64,000 bases of DNA from Nicotiana tabacum (GCF_000715075.1 NC_134101.1:134988237-135052236), one strand, 5' to 3'. Positions 33,687 through 46,426 are shown, numbered from the stretch's first letter. Translations and numbers: made by a program. The notes: a model not told the origin generated them from the sequence alone.

Positions 33687-35509
33687 TGTTACATCTCGCG
33701 TTTTCGTACGTTAAAGTTTCGTCTTCAGTTAATCGACGTAGACTCGGGGATGAGATTATCTTGAGGTTAACGTATTTATGCTAGTTATAACAAGTGATAA
33801 GTAAGTGCCATGAAGGGTAAATGGTACATGAATTAAAGAAAACAAGTTTTGATGAAGGTTGTCGATTTGGGATAAAATACGGTCCGAGTTATAATACCCG
33901 ATATTTATGGACTAGTACCATACAAGGTACTATATGACCACGATAGTAAGATATATAAAGTATATTAAAAATGAGTAGTATTTTAAGTAATTCGAGATAA
34001 TTCTTAACTATGTGGGTAATTGGTTAATTATCCGGTAACGGGACATTACCTAATTAATTAATAAATTATAAGATAAGATAAACCCCCTGCCCCCAAAACG
34101 TGGCATCAAACCACTTTCCAAACAAATGACTCTTAGTCATTTTTTATTAGGTGGCAACCTAATTGATAATTAAAAGACACTTTGTTCTCATATTTTGAAA
34201 ACAAGACTTGTAAAAGTAATGTGCTAACTACATAACACTTCATATTTAGAATACAAAGACTTCATATTTGAACGTTAGCAATTCTTATAAGTTTTCAACA
34301 AAACTTCTTGCAACTAAACTATTCCAACAAGAATTATTAGAACCTTAGCAATGTAAATTTTCGCGGTTCTAAAGGAGTACGGTGCAACCTTTTTCAAGAA
34401 TATCATACGGATTTTTCCAACTCCATGTATGTTAAGGCTATCCCTTCTTTATTTTTGTCATGATCCAAATGATACAAAAAGAAACGAGCAAACGCACATC
34501 TTTCATAAACGACTCTATTCATAGAAATATTAGGGGTCTCTATGTTCTTGATTCCCCATGTGACATATTATTATATCTTCTGTTCATGGGTCTCAAGATA
34601 ATACACAGTTGATAAAGTTTATCCGAAAGGAATATTGAGATTATTAACATATTTTCATGCATTTCATTCATTTATATATATACATTCACTCATGACCAGA
34701 TGGCGTTATATATGCGTATTTATATGTATGTATATATATATATATATATATATATGGGATATGGGAAAAGATTACGGCGTTATATATGCACCTCCACCTG
34801 ATCAGTTGGTATATGTTGATGATTCTACCCACAATGGCCGAGATGATATGATGGGATGCCCTCAGAGGCCTGATGATGTTACGTACACCTATACCTATGC
34901 ATGACACGACATTTACATGCACGTGCATGATGTTATAATTGTTATAGGATTTGCAAAGTGATTTAGACTTACAGGAGGAATTTCTTATTCCATGTTTCAT
35001 CTATATCTCTTATGTACTGATTTTCATGCCTTACATACTCAGTACATGATTCGTACTGATGCCCTATTTTCTAAGGTCTGCGTTTCATGCCCCCAGGTTT
35101 AGGTAGGCAAGTTGTTGGTCCCCCTACATAGGATCGTTGATCAGCGAGAGTTGGCGTGCTCCACTTGATCCGAGCTGCTTTGATTTTGGTATGATATGCT
35201 TGTATGCATATATGGGTATGACGTGGCTCATTCCCCTCCTTGTACAGTTATATTTTCTATTAGAGGTCTGTAGATAGTTCTGTATAGTGGGATAGTATGT
35301 GGCCTTGTCGGCTTTCAGTTTTGGGTATATAATTGTCTATAGCAGCCTTGCCGGCTCGCCCATTGTATTCTGCACGTATATGTACATATGTCTTTTGGAT
35401 AGGTTGCTCTCACGTATGTTATTCACGTTTATATCTTAAACGCATGCTTAAGTATGTTCGACATGTAGGATTCGGGCACCATCGCGGCCCATTGGTTTGG
35501 GTTGTGACA
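33687..35509 (+). repeat. 3' LTR of C (1823 bp)
   Basis: It runs from TGTTACATCTCGCG to GGTTTGGGTTGTGACA. It contains a (TA)-rich tract near 34720-34755 and a GATGATATGATGGGATGCCC segment about 670 bp from its end. It lacks the CGCA-NN-TGCG cluster and the terminal dyad seen in other families here. Confidence 0.9.
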
Positions 35510-36566
35510 TAGTTAAAGGGACCTATAACAAGTCTTAACATCAAAATCCAAACCCGATAGCAACGAAGTCAACTTACGGTCAAACTTAGGAAATTTGTAA
35601 ACTTTCAAAATGCTAGTTTTCAGCAATGTGAGTCAAATCAACCTAAGGATGTCCGATTTCAATTTCGGGCATATACCCAAGTTCAAAATCACGATATGGA
35701 CCTACCGAAATCGACAAAACTCCGATCCGAGGTCGTTTCCACAAAATATTGATCGTAGTCAACTCAAATTGTTTTTAAAGCTAAAAATCATGTTTTCTTC
35801 AAATTTTTACATAAAATCTTTTCAGAAAGAAACACGAACCACGTACACAAATTAAGAAATATCAAACAAGGCTAACAGAGTTCTCGAAATACGTAAATAG
35901 TGGCTAGTACTCAAAATGACCTATCAGATCATCACACCATCCAATCATACCAATAAGTACAAATACATTATCGAAGCTTATCCTAAGCCTCAAAACACCC
36001 ACGGGAACATCACAACAAAGAATCGAGGCTCAAACCGAATAGAATTTCTCTTAACTTGTTAAATCTTCATTCTTTCAAAAGAGTATCCAAGTCACACTTA
36101 AACACTTCAGATTACTTCCAAATTTTACACAAAAGTTCAATTCAACTGTATAGACCTATTCTACGTATCGAAACACTAATTGGTGTCCAATAATATCAAC
36201 GTCAACTCTTGGTCAAACTTATAAACTCTTAAGTTCTTCAACTTGTCAACTTTCGACAAATAGTGTCGAATGCTTCTAGGAACCACCAAAACCAAATCCG
36301 AACATACATACAAGTCTAAAATCTCATACAAATCTATCGGAACCATAAAAACTCGATTCCTAGTCCGTTTACCCAAAATTCAAACCTTGATAAACTCTTC
36401 CAACTTAAAGCTTTCAAATTGAGAGTCATTCTTCTAAATCAATTCAGAACCACTCAACAACTAAAATCAACCATACATGCGAGTTATAATACATCATATG
36501 AAGCTACTCAATTCCTCAAAATCGAACAGGATACTAGAGCTCAAAATGACCGATCGGGTCGTTACA
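35510..36566 (-). repeat. D: LTR fragment on the minus strand
   Basis: Its right end, GGTCGTTACA, is the complement of TGTAACGACC, the LTR start shared with the solo LTR and close to N. The body (about 1.06 kb) resembles the first third of such LTRs. It is cut on the left by the end of C. No genes. Confidence 0.75.
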
Positions 36567-36585
36567 TTTCGTGTCCCATGTACTC

Positions 36586-36596
36586 TTATAAATAGG
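36586..36596 (+). promoter_or_regulatory. TATA-like box of an unidentified unit
   Basis: TTATAAATAGG just outside D is followed by a pyrimidine-rich, transcript-like stretch (36640-36770) with CTCTCTTTATTG. It looks like a retrotransposon LTR tail or a lone promoter. No coding sequence follows. Confidence 0.35.
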
Positions 36597-36812
36597 AAGA
36601 GATGTAATTTACAGAGGAGATCGAACATTTTTGTAAAAAAATATCATTGATATTCTCTGTGCAAGATTCTCTCTTTATTGAATACATACAAAACCTAACT
36701 TTACACCTCTTGTCTTTTGCCTTTCTCCCCCAATCCAAGAAAAATCAAAATATTCAACTGCTTATCACTATCCATCATTATTATAAAGCATAGTGGAAAA
36801 TATTAGTGCTGC

Positions 36813-36954
36813 TTATCGGGCAGATCGGGCGGCTATTTACAATTAACGATTCGGCTTTTCGGTTAACGGCTTTTAAATGTATTAATCCGCTAGCCACCCG
36901 ATAATTTATCGGGCGAATTGGTATCGGTTTAGCTATTATCGGGCGATTATCGGG
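36813..36954. repeat. TTATCGGG motif cluster (hAT-like subterminal repeats?)
   Basis: TTATCGGG occurs at 36813, 36906, 36936 and 36947, and inverted as CCCGATAA at 36897. The 36897-36913 pair forms a hairpin with a one-base centre. GGTTAACGG and ATCGGTTT words lie between. Such clusters are typical of the ends of hAT-type elements, but no target duplication was identified. Confidence 0.4.
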
Positions 36955-36960
36955 TGGTTT

Positions 36961-38341
36961 ATTGACCTAGTTGAATCTGTATTACAGAGGTCTATTTTGG
37001 TCCTTCATTTTACACTGTTACTAGTATGATGTTGCTTAGGGTTGAGCTACGTTGGCATGGTTCAGCTACAACAGTCTCAAATTGGTTGTGAACTTCCTCC
37101 TTTCCTGTAAAAAGAAGTCCAATCCACAGTTAGGATTTAGTGTGTATATGATATTTGCTTCATTGTATGGTACAACCGATTGTTTTTGTTTGTGGCAATG
37201 CTTGTAAGATAGATGCATAACCCACCTTTTATTTTTAGGTGATTTAAATATTTGAATTTTCTTAGCTTATCAATATTTTCTCTAGCTCTCACCAAAAAGC
37301 CAGTTTACTTTGCATGTATTCCCATCATTTTTCATTATTACGTTCAATGGTCGTAAAACACAAATTATTTCTTGTTACTATCTTCCTTTTGCCAACAATC
37401 TAGTCCATCTGGTGGCACTAGGATCCCATTTACCTCTATATTTATAACAAGCAAACAAGGAGATTGTTGGCATGTTATAGGCTTGAGCAACAGAAAAAAT
37501 AAAAATTCTTCAACAGTGGATAAGTGGAACTGTGGAAGGGATATATATCACTCTTGTTAGGTGAACTTTATCTCATTTATTACTTAGAAGCCAATTAGTA
37601 TCATTGATTATTGTCTTTAATATTTACAAGCTTTTATTGCTCATCATTGTTTGAAGATAATATTGTTTAATACTACACGTTATATAATCGACTCAAAAGT
37701 GTTAGATCTGCCATTGAATATTGATATTGATCATGATTAACCTATTTTTCTATTAATCAAATTGTATAAAAACATATATCTACTTTTTGGGTCATACAAT
37801 AGTAAAACTATTCTGATAACTATCAAGAAAGCGAGTAAAAGTAAATTTAACAATTACTAACAGTGAGATTTCAAATGCTAGAGAGGCAGTTCGGTTGATT
37901 AGAGCGGGTTGATGTTAATTGATGGCCCAAAGGTATACGTTTTTATATTTTAGTTGAATTTTTGTTAGATCAGACTACTACTCTATCTAAGCAAGTTTAA
38001 AATTTTCACTGTAAATGCACAAAAAATTTGCAATGTATACATATTGATGAGTAGCGGAACTGAGTGTTGCACCATATTTTTTATACGACGCATTTGTAAT
38101 TGTATATAATAAAGGTACCATGGTTCTTTAATATTTTTACATGTTATTGAATAGAGGAATCGAGTAGGGGAAAAATAAGTACATGCCACTTTTATATATC
38201 AGGAACTTACAATAGTATATTACAATGTATACTATATTGTTATTACAATTGTTTTAAGTTTTGAACAGATCATTTTTTCTACATACATAAATGGCTTAGT
38301 ATAATTAATATTTTTTTAAAATGTAGAAATAGGATTTTTAT
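36961..38341. other. AT-rich stretch with no recognisable gene
   Basis: I see no LTR, conserved domain or convincing frame. A 62-codon frame at 37372-37560 has no recognisable features. This is the least repetitive part of the window and may be the upstream or intronic part of the DUF1985-type gene that follows. Confidence 0.5.
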
Positions 38342-39145
38342 GTTGCATTGGATACGACATTATCCACCTCTCGTTGGAGCTCACATACCAATGTTTATAT
38401 TATTGATGAGTTAAATTCAAAATTGACTGAGGAGCAGATTCAAATTTTTAGGATAACATGTTTTGAGTATATTCTCGATTTGCCTCTTGTTATTGTTCAG
38501 AATCAAGTAATGCGGTTCTCAATGTCAAGGGAGTTGTTTCAAAATATGGATCATGATTTTTATGTGAAGATCAATCATAGTACTCTGTGTTTTGGGATTG
38601 CAAAATTTATAGTTATATCTGGACTAAGCTGTGTTGGTGAGGTAAAGGATGAGGGAACTTATAGTGGATCAAATAGGCTCAAGGATGCCTACTTTCTCGA
38701 TCGTGCTAGAGTATCAAAGGACGACCTTATTAATTATTTTATAGCAAAGAGATGGTAGTCTGATAATGACGCTCTAAAGATTGTGTTATTGTACTTCATA
38801 TACACCTTCTTGTTTTCATCAATTAGTAAAAGATCCTTTATAAGTAATTGAAATTTTTATTTGATTGAGAGTAGGGAATATAAGTATTTTCTATGGGAGA
38901 ATGTTGTATTTGAAGCTTTGATAGTTTCGGTGAGAAATAAGTTTAGATTCTTAAAGAAGTTTCATAGGTTTGGCGGTTTACCACTTGCGTTGGAGATTTG
39001 GATTTATGAGTATTGTTCTGAAGTAGACCCCTATATTACCACTCGTGTCACAAGTCGAGTGCCATGGACACTAAATTATAAAGCAACACAAAGGCCTAGC
39101 ATTGAGAAATTATGCAATGGCACGTTGGGAGAATCAGAGAACAAG
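38342..39145 (+). pseudogene. DUF1985-type (Mutator-like element associated) gene remnant
   Basis: One frame runs across the region with two internal stops (TAG at 38756, TGA at 38850). Its first half has EQIQIFRITCFEYILDLPL, a VMRFSMSRELF segment, and LCFGIAKFIVISGLSC. The second half has DALKIVLLYFIYTFLF and FGGLPLALEIWIYEYC. This is the pattern of the plant DUF1985 domain found in Ulp1-protease-bearing Mutator-like transposons. The frame ends at a canonical splice donor (ACAAG then GTAAC at 39146), so an intron probably followed. LTR E inserted about 120 bp into it. The protein's role is unknown. No protease or transposase part is present. Confidence 0.65.
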
Positions 39146-39264
39146 GTAACATTCTGATATTTATATTTGAACTTTCAAGTATTCTGTACATATGCTATAA
39201 TAATTGTGAGAACACTAACACACAATGATATAATTCCTATGCATAATAGTATTCATTGTACGAT

Positions 39265-41395
39265 TGTGAGGACCCGAGCAAACTATTTGTGTAATTGCGC
39301 CCCGTTTCCCCTATTGATGCTTCACACATATGTGTTTATATTTTTATGATTTACATGGTTGATTAGTTTCGTTCCGAGAAGATTTCGCATTGAATTGGAC
39401 CCATTGGCTCTTGGCTTAGAAGCCTAAGTTGTTAATGTTGACCAAACTTTGATTTATGTGAAAAAGACCCCAGAATGATGTTTTCGTATCGTGATTTTGG
39501 ACTTGGGCATGTATCCGGAATCGATTTTGGAAGTTCGTAAGCTAATTTTTATTGTTTTGCAGAAAATTGGCAATTTGAAGCTTAGAAGTTTGACTATAGG
39601 TTGACTTTTGGCAATTGGGTTCGGAATTTGGTTTTGGGACTTGGAATAGGTCGTTATACTATTTACAACTTCTCTACAAAATTGGTATGGTTTGGAGTTG
39701 ATTTGATAGGATTCGGACGCTTGGTTACAATTCTAGAAATTTTTGAACTTTACTTTGAAATTCATGCGTTTTGGTGTCCAGTTCATAGTTCTAGATGATA
39801 ATTTGTGTTTTGACCACGCGAGCGAGTTTGTATGATATTTTTGGACTTGTGTGGATGTTTGGTTTGGAGCCCCGATGGCTAGGATGAGTTTCGGACGTGA
39901 TTCAGAGTGGTTTGAACTTTAAATGATATTGTTAGTGTACTGGTGCTCTGTTGTCGCAATTGCGAGAACCAGCCTCTGAATTGCGAAGGTGAGAGAGAGT
40001 GGTCTGATGTCGCAATCGACTTACACCTTCGCATTCGCGACCACTTGGTCGCTTTTGCGAAGGCGTGCAGCTTCGCAATTGTGAAGCGTTTGTCATAATT
40101 GCGATATTTGTTGAGGCTGTCAGGGTTTGCAAATGCGATCCCTGGTCTGCAATTTCAAGGATTCGCAAATGAGAATCATGTATCGCAAATGCGACATCTG
40201 CAGCTGGACATAATGGGTGAAAAGTCGGGATTTAGTCTCATCTCTCACTTTAGAACCCTAGACTCGGTAGTATGTGATTTGGAGAGGGAAAGTTTATCTA
40301 CAAATACTGGGTAAGTGATTCTAATCAATTTCCAACTGTATGTCATGAATATATCTTAGATTTAACATCAAATTTATGTGAATCAAAGAAGAAAAATTGG
40401 AAAATTTTGTTAAGTTTTTGAAAAATGAGAATTTGAGTTTTGAGAGTCAATGTTTTACTCGGATTTTGAAAATAATCACATATATAGACCTGTGGGGTTA
40501 TGCATAGTCGGAATCTAAACCTGGATCCAAGTTTTGACCGGACAAGCCTAGCGTTGACTTTTGTTGACTTTTTGGAAGAAGTGTAAATATTATAGCTTTA
40601 TCTATTGTAACTTTTTTCCTTGTATTGGTTGATGATATTAAGTCAATTTTGGTAAGATTTGAGCCGTGTGGAGGCAAATTTTAGGGGGAAAAGCTATTTT
40701 TGAGGGTTGAGTTTGCCTAGTTAAGGTTAGTATCTTGCCTAACTTTGTGTGGGAGAACTACCCCTTAGGATTTGGAATTGATTATGCTATTTGTGTTATA
40801 TGAAAGTCGTGTACGCAAGGTGATGACTGGATATACGGGTTATATGTGGTATTTGACCGGTTTAAGTTATTTAGACTATTTTCATGTCTTTAATTGAATT
40901 GACATAACATGTTATATTCCTCATTATTAATCAATTCTTACATGTGTTAATCTACCCTTACATGCTCTATTTGACATTGCTAATACTTGTTCTACCTCTT
41001 ACTTGTCGTTTTGCTCTTATATACTTAGTTGAAATTATTGCCTTCCTTATTGCCTTGTTACATCTTAAAGTGTTGAATTAATTGTAATTGAGGTTGTTAT
41101 TTTGTGAAATATCTTATTGTGGAGTTAATGGTGTTGAAGTTGAGAAAGCCGTTATCACATTGAGGTGAAGTTGTAAATTATTGAGATATATTTCTTGTTG
41201 AGAAATTTACTTTCATGTTGCTATTTTTGATATTCTTGTGCACATTGTGGTTGAGCATGAGCTATTTATTGTAGATTCATTGATTGTTTACCTTGAAAAT
41301 AATTACAATTAGATTTACTTGTAGTTCTAAAAATACGTATTTGTTTTTATGCTAGTTGTTAGGCAGTAGATGCTAAGTGTGAGACTAGAAAATAA
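39265..41395 (+). repeat. LTR E, 3' part missing
   Basis: It starts TGTGAGGACCCGAGC inside the presumed intron of the DUF1985 remnant. It has CGCAATTGCG words at 39954-40200, starting about 690 bp into the LTR, including the perfect palindrome TCGCAATTGCGA at 39954-39965. The part at 40720-40830 aligns with LTR A at 10450-10560. It fades into other sequence at about 41390 near GATGCTAAGTGTGAG, without a terminus. Confidence 0.7.
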
Positions 41396-41845
41396 GATAA
41401 GAGCTTGAGGGTAATGTGTTAAGCAAACCGAGAGGCTGAGAATCGGGGCCTCGAGCTGGCCTATACAGGGCCTCGAGGTCGGGACAAGCATTGGGCTATG
41501 ACTTGCCGATAAAGGTCGAACAATACTAAGAGCTTTGATCTGAGCTCTTTATGACCAATAATGAGTAATAAATAAAGAACAATTAATGGATCACGATAAA
41601 TATAAGAAATAAATGTAAATAATAGAATCAAGGGAGAATATATTTAAGTTAGAGAGCAAAGAATGTTCTTGTATTCAATAGTGTATCATGTGTGCAAAAA
41701 ATAACAAGAATCCCCTTTATATAGGAGAGGAAATTCCAACATAGTACATGTGCAATTATTACAAAGATATGAGGTTGGTACAGTCATTTAATGCCACACT
41801 TGAACCAGCCTAATAGACTTGGTCAACTTTAATCACGTGCCTTGG
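41396..41845 (-). repeat. Fragment of a Tat-like LTR, minus strand
   Basis: On the minus strand it has CTATATAAAGGGG (TATA box near 41722-41734) and then a transcript-like stretch with CTTGATTCTATTATTTAC. GGCCTCGAGG words of the kind seen in element F (44600-44830) are also present. It appears to be a promoter-containing LTR piece. Its limits are uncertain. Confidence 0.45.
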
Positions 41846-42667
41846 TGATAACAACTACGTCGGGAATCCAAATTAGAGTAAGAATTTGAGAAGTAAATGC
41901 GGAAGCAATAACAACAAGGAATTGAACAACTAGAATTAAAGAGATAAAAATAAAGGATATGGGAAAAATTCAAGGAAAGAATCCCAAGAACTTCCAAGAA
42001 CGCAAGTTTTATAGCCTTGACAAGATCAAAGTAACAACGACTTGATTTATGGAAGAAATCAAACGCCTTTACTTAAAAAGCAAATCAAAACAATAGATTC
42101 GGATCTTGACCGCTTTACGAGTAACCTGAGATAACAATTAATAAGTAGTATTAATCGCCTTCTAAGAATACCACAAAGGAATCAAAGATATCATAAAAAG
42201 AGAAGTAATCTTACTACCTTGAACTATAATCTAGTAAAAGTTGAAAAATAAATCTCAAAGCACAAGTAACAAAAGTTCAAATAACTCTCAAAGTATGATA
42301 TACTTATACAATAATGTAGTTTCTTATGAATGAGAAGAACTCCCTATTTGTAGGAGTACTAAAGCATAAAAGTCCTCAAAATTGGGTAGGGTGGTTGCTA
42401 AGTCATACAAAGTCATTACAATTAGGTAGTGTGGTTGTTAAAGAGTAAGAAAAGTCATTAAAATTAGGTGGGGGAGGCCAAGACCATTTGGGGTAGATTT
42501 GGGCCTTAAAACAACTAGTTTGGGCCATTGGTTTGGACTCCAATTGGGCTCCTTTTGTAACACCTCCTTTTGGACCTCTTTTAATCTCATTTTGAGCCCA
42601 TTTGGTGGACTTCAAGGGCTGATTTGGGTGACCCAATCTTCCTCCTCTTGGACTTCAATTTAAGCCA
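41846..42667 (-). other. Repetitive non-coding stretch, LTR-like on the minus strand
   Basis: Minus-strand TACAAATAGGGAG near 42343-42355 looks like a TATA box, followed by an A/T-rich stretch ending ATTCCCGACGTAGTTGTTAT. No protein domain was found. It follows directly after the short minus-strand frame at 42668-42983, so it may be that unit's 3' LTR or untranslated tail. Confidence 0.35.
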
Positions 42668-42983
42668 CCAAATAATTATAAAACTTAGACAATTCTTCTC
42701 CTTTAGGCTTGAGCTCTTCCTCTATAGTTAGAAGCTTCTTTATTTGCCATTGAAGTCCAGCAACCTTTGTATGCAATTCTTTAGCTTGAGATCTTGTAAA
42801 TGGTCTTCTTGGAGCTTCCAAAACTCTATCCTTATCAGTGATGCTATCACTTGGGAACTTCCCGTTTGTCCATCATAGCCTTTGATTTGCACTGCCTCGA
42901 GGTTGATCATTGAGAACCCTTGGGGTCGAACCCCGAGTTGAGCCTCGAGCCTTCTGGGGGCGGTCTTTACGAGGTGTCATAAC
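42668..42983 (-). pseudogene. Short unrecognised reading frame with PFTRSQAKEL motif
   Basis: From an ATG at 42983 the minus strand reads a basic start (MTPRKDRPQKARGSTRGS), one internal TGA, then DRVLEAPRRPFTRSQAKEL, an amphipathic helix-like stretch (HTKVAGLQWQIKKLLTIEE) and a stop near 42668. PFTRSQA-type segments occur near the ends of plant retrotransposon polyproteins, so this is probably a retrotransposon remnant. I cannot assign it to a family. Codon-level continuity on both sides of the single stop argues against chance. Confidence 0.4.
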
Positions 42984-45139
42984 GATCATAAAATCGGACT
43001 CTCTGATTTTTACCATATACAGATAGTCCTCACGTTTCTTAGAATGAAAATGATAAGAAACAGTCTTGACATAGACTTCCTCGAGCCTCTTATGATGATG
43101 TCACACTTATGACATAAGCTTTTATGATAACTGAAATGACCCATTGGTTCATCTTTCCAGAAGTGTTCAATGCACCGCCAGTTTATTTTCTCAAAGCAAC
43201 AATATCGTCGTCGATCCATCTCCCAAAAAGCATTGATTGCGCTTGTCGATACATTTTCCAAAGGCATTGATTGCGTCGTCGGTTACTCTACCGCCTTTTT
43301 ATAAATGGAAGCTTTCTTGAAATAAAACTCCATTCAGTCATTCTTCAACAGCCTTTAACTCTTTTCTTCTCTTCATCCTCATCTATCTCTATTTTCCATG
43401 TTTCAAGCCCGTGATCGTAAGGTCACACGGCAGCGGTCTCGTTATTATGTCATGGCTCTTTCTCAGAGCTTTCCCCCACTGAGTGGGATCACACTGGTTT
43501 TTTGTTGTTGTTGTTGGCCTGAAATAATGAGAGAGGGACTTCAAACTATTTCCGTATTAGAGGATATGTGGACCATGAACTTCTGCTCATCTCTCTTAAC
43601 TTTAACTTGGTGTGGCGCTTCACTCCTTTTGCTTTCCATGGAGTGAGATGGTTCCATCTACTAACCTTTGCATCCCACACTGGTACAACGTCTCAAGAAG
43701 TAAGTGGCTTCCCAATAGTGGTGCTAGCGAGACCCATACTCGCCAAATTTTTCGCCAAGCCACAATTTTCCCTGCCTACCAAAAACTTTGCTCTTTGATA
43801 GGCTACAACCTCTTCCTCATCTTTTTCTGCTTCTTCGAGATTCTTGAAGATGCCGTTTGGAAGATCAAAATGGGGTCCCCGAGGAGATGGTTCTCGCAGA
43901 TATTGCTTCTGAGGATGTACCTCCGGGAATACATTAGACTTTTAGCTGTTATGTTTTGCTTCTTTGTTTCTGTGTAAGGACCACTCATGAGATTTTGTAA
44001 TCATCGTTTATTAATACAAAAATGTTTCTTCAATTTTTCTTTGATTTGTGTTGGATTTCCCTTTGTCTGCGTTTGTAAAGAATCTGAGCATGTGACTTTG
44101 CCGATCAGTCCGAATACCGGACCCGGGCATAGATATTACCTTGGTTCTTAATTAGTTAATATGATAATCCCTGAAACCCTTTGTCGTTCCTCTGACTGAG
44201 TCCGGATTGACTTGATACAAACATAGGCCACCAGAACCCCCGACTTCAAATTGAGTGAGAGTGGGCCTCGAATTTTAGAACGAAATTTAGCCTTTTAGGC
44301 CCCGTTGATAGTCCTCGAGGGAGGATTTGCTTGATCATCTGAGAATAAAGATATCCCTTAGACTTTCACAGACAGTCCCCAAGTGAGAGTGTGTTTGAGC
44401 TCCAGCGGCCTCAAAAACTTGATTTGAACTTAGAGTGAAGATAGCCCGAAGGCGTTATAGATAGACCCCGGATGAGGATACGCTTGGACTCGGATAGCCC
44501 CTAGGCTAAAGTAGCCGAGAGAGCGTTTAACTTGATCTGAAGGCGAAAATAGCACTGAGTCTTTATTATTAATTCTCGAGTGAGAACTGGCTCGTGCTCA
44601 GGTAGCCCGAGGGTCAAAGAATCGGGTGAATGACCCGCACTTGTAATAGTAGAGATCCTCGAGATAGGGTACCACCTCGAGGTTAGGTTTATATGAATGG
44701 CTCCTTAGAGCCCAATTTTATTTGATAGCAATCCTCGAGATCGGGCACCATCTCGAGGCTAGATTGGCATCGATGGCTCCTTAGAGCTCACCGTTATGGT
44801 AACAAAGATCCTCGAGATTGGCACGAGAATTTTTGATCCCTCAAACGTTGTATGATAGAGTCATTCGTATGGCTCGATCATAGAGCGACCGGGATGGTCT
44901 CGCTGGTATACTTGCCCGAAAGTGATAATGGCCTAGTTAGAATTAATTGGCCTTCAGAGTAGGCGGACAGTCGCCGCTTGCTCTATATATGAGTTCGCTC
45001 TCCCCTTATTTGAGGGTTCTGCTACTTTGAGCAGTTGTCCTTTTTATAGAGCTCTCCTTCCTTGCGTCAGCCTTTTCATCATTTTAATTCAAAGTTTTCG
45101 CTTGTGTTTTCATTTTCCTTCTCTTGTTTTATCATAGCC
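42984..45139 (+). other. LTR and leader region of Tat-like element F
   Basis: No coding sequence is supported here. A TATA box (TTTATAAAT, 43298-43306) is followed by a pyrimidine-rich leader. From 44200 the stretch is full of CCTCGAG words (for example ATCCTCGAGAT and ACCTCGAGG) in loosely repeated blocks with GGCTCCTTAGAGC. A second TATA box, TCTATATATGA, lies at 44982-44992, about 150 bp before the gag-like ATG. The upstream limit is uncertain. Confidence 0.5.
44982..44992 (+). promoter_or_regulatory. TATA box upstream of the F gag-like gene
   Basis: TCTATATATGA precedes a short C/T-rich stretch and the ATG at 45140, which has the good plant start context GCCATGGCT. Spacing is right for a promoter. 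Confidence 0.45.
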
Positions 45140-46426
45140 ATGGCTGCTACGCCCAAATCCATTTACGAAGAAGAGGAGGGTTCCGCCTCTGCTTCCTGCT
45201 CAATCGGAGATACACCGCCAGTGTCTGGCAAGCTAATGTCAGGATGCTTTGTCTCGAGAAGGGATTTCGTTAGAGAGACCTCCCAATGTCGAGGGACATT
45301 GGGATCATGCATCAAGGTTCACTTCATCAATAGGAGAGGGACACCACGAGGTAGTGAAGAGAGACTGCGGATGGGGAGAAAAGGTGGTACTGCAGGTATC
45401 TTCCCCGGAAGAGAACATCACGGCTCATACAGAGGGGTTTTTAAACGCATACACGTACCCCTTCACGTTAGGCCCTCTCGATAGAGTTGTGCTTGACTTC
45501 TGTCAAAGATATCAGGCTACCCTGGCACAGGTTCATCTGTCATTCTGGAGGATAGTACTGTGATGAGGTTCTTTGCGGAAGAAGTCGGGCTCGAGTTCAC
45601 CCTTAGCCATCTCATCATATTGTACCAACCCTTTCATTGCCGAGGCCTGATAGCTTTGCGATGCCGATCCACCAGGCCCTTTGTTGTCGATGATGAAGAA
45701 TATTGGGACTGAGGGTAGATGCATCGATTCATCCGAGTAAGGACTGTCGATATTATTCCAGTAGAGTTCCTGCCGTTTCCTGAGAAATGGAATGTCACAC
45801 GTAAGTGGTACACTTGTGTTTTTATCGTTTTTGCTCACGGTGGAGATGGATTCTGTAAAGACGCTTTCCTTTTCTTTTTTGCAGCAACCCCGTGGATGCC
45901 ATACAAGGTCCCCGACCTGACGAATTGGGTTTGGAAGCTGGCAGCCCGATCGACCTATGATGAGCATAAGTGGCGAGATCTATCCAATGGTAGACGGGAC
46001 GCAAAACACCACGATACATGCTGTGTGGTTTGCTTTCTTTGGAGGTTACTTTCCTCTATGTGTACTAACTCCATCATCGCAGGCATTGGAGAATTTCCTG
46101 AGGTGAGATCGTGCTCCCTCGGAGAGGAGGAGGGGTCGTTGGCTTCGGGACCGAGGAATAATAACAAATGGAAGGAACCCTCGCAGGGTGAAGGTGCTCA
46201 TAGCAAGACAAGTCCTGCCCGGAGGCCCAGAGAAGATGTCTCGGTTGAGCCTGCAACACCCGAGGCTTCTGGCCTTGGAAGAATGGTTCCTCTTTTGCCA
46301 TCGTCTTCTTTTCCCGCCGAAGGTACTTTGAGGGACAAGGATTCCCTTCCGCCGTCTTCTCTTCCCATCGAAGGTACTTCAAGGGGTGTTCGAGCCAGGG
46401 GCCGCCTGACTCAAGCGAGGTCTTGA
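45140..46426 (+). pseudogene. gag-like Transposase_28-type protein of element F
   Basis: The frame starts MAATPKSIYEEEEGSASASC. A frameshift near 45250-45262 moves it into the frame with EGHWDHASRFTSSIGEGHHE and AYTYPFTLGPLDRVVLDFCQ. A second frameshift at about 45561 leads to MRFFAEEVGLEFTLSHLI. Stops at about 45711 and 45717 precede MHRFIRVRTVDIIPVEFLPF. The YPFTLGPL ... FWRI pattern is that of the Pfam family called putative gypsy type transposon (Transposase_28), the N-terminal region of Tat/Ogre-like retrotransposon gags. A Ser/Pro-rich tail ends at 46426. Function is assumed structural; the gene is dead. Confidence 0.65.

Noticed and set aside
37372..37560. 62-codon frame in the low-repeat stretch
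   Set aside because: No start context, promoter, splice sites or recognisable domain; length is within chance expectation.
45533..45967. Minus-strand 144-codon frame in element F
   Set aside because: It is opposite the Transposase_28-like coding sequence, whose conserved residues explain the plus strand. The minus frame has no recognisable features.
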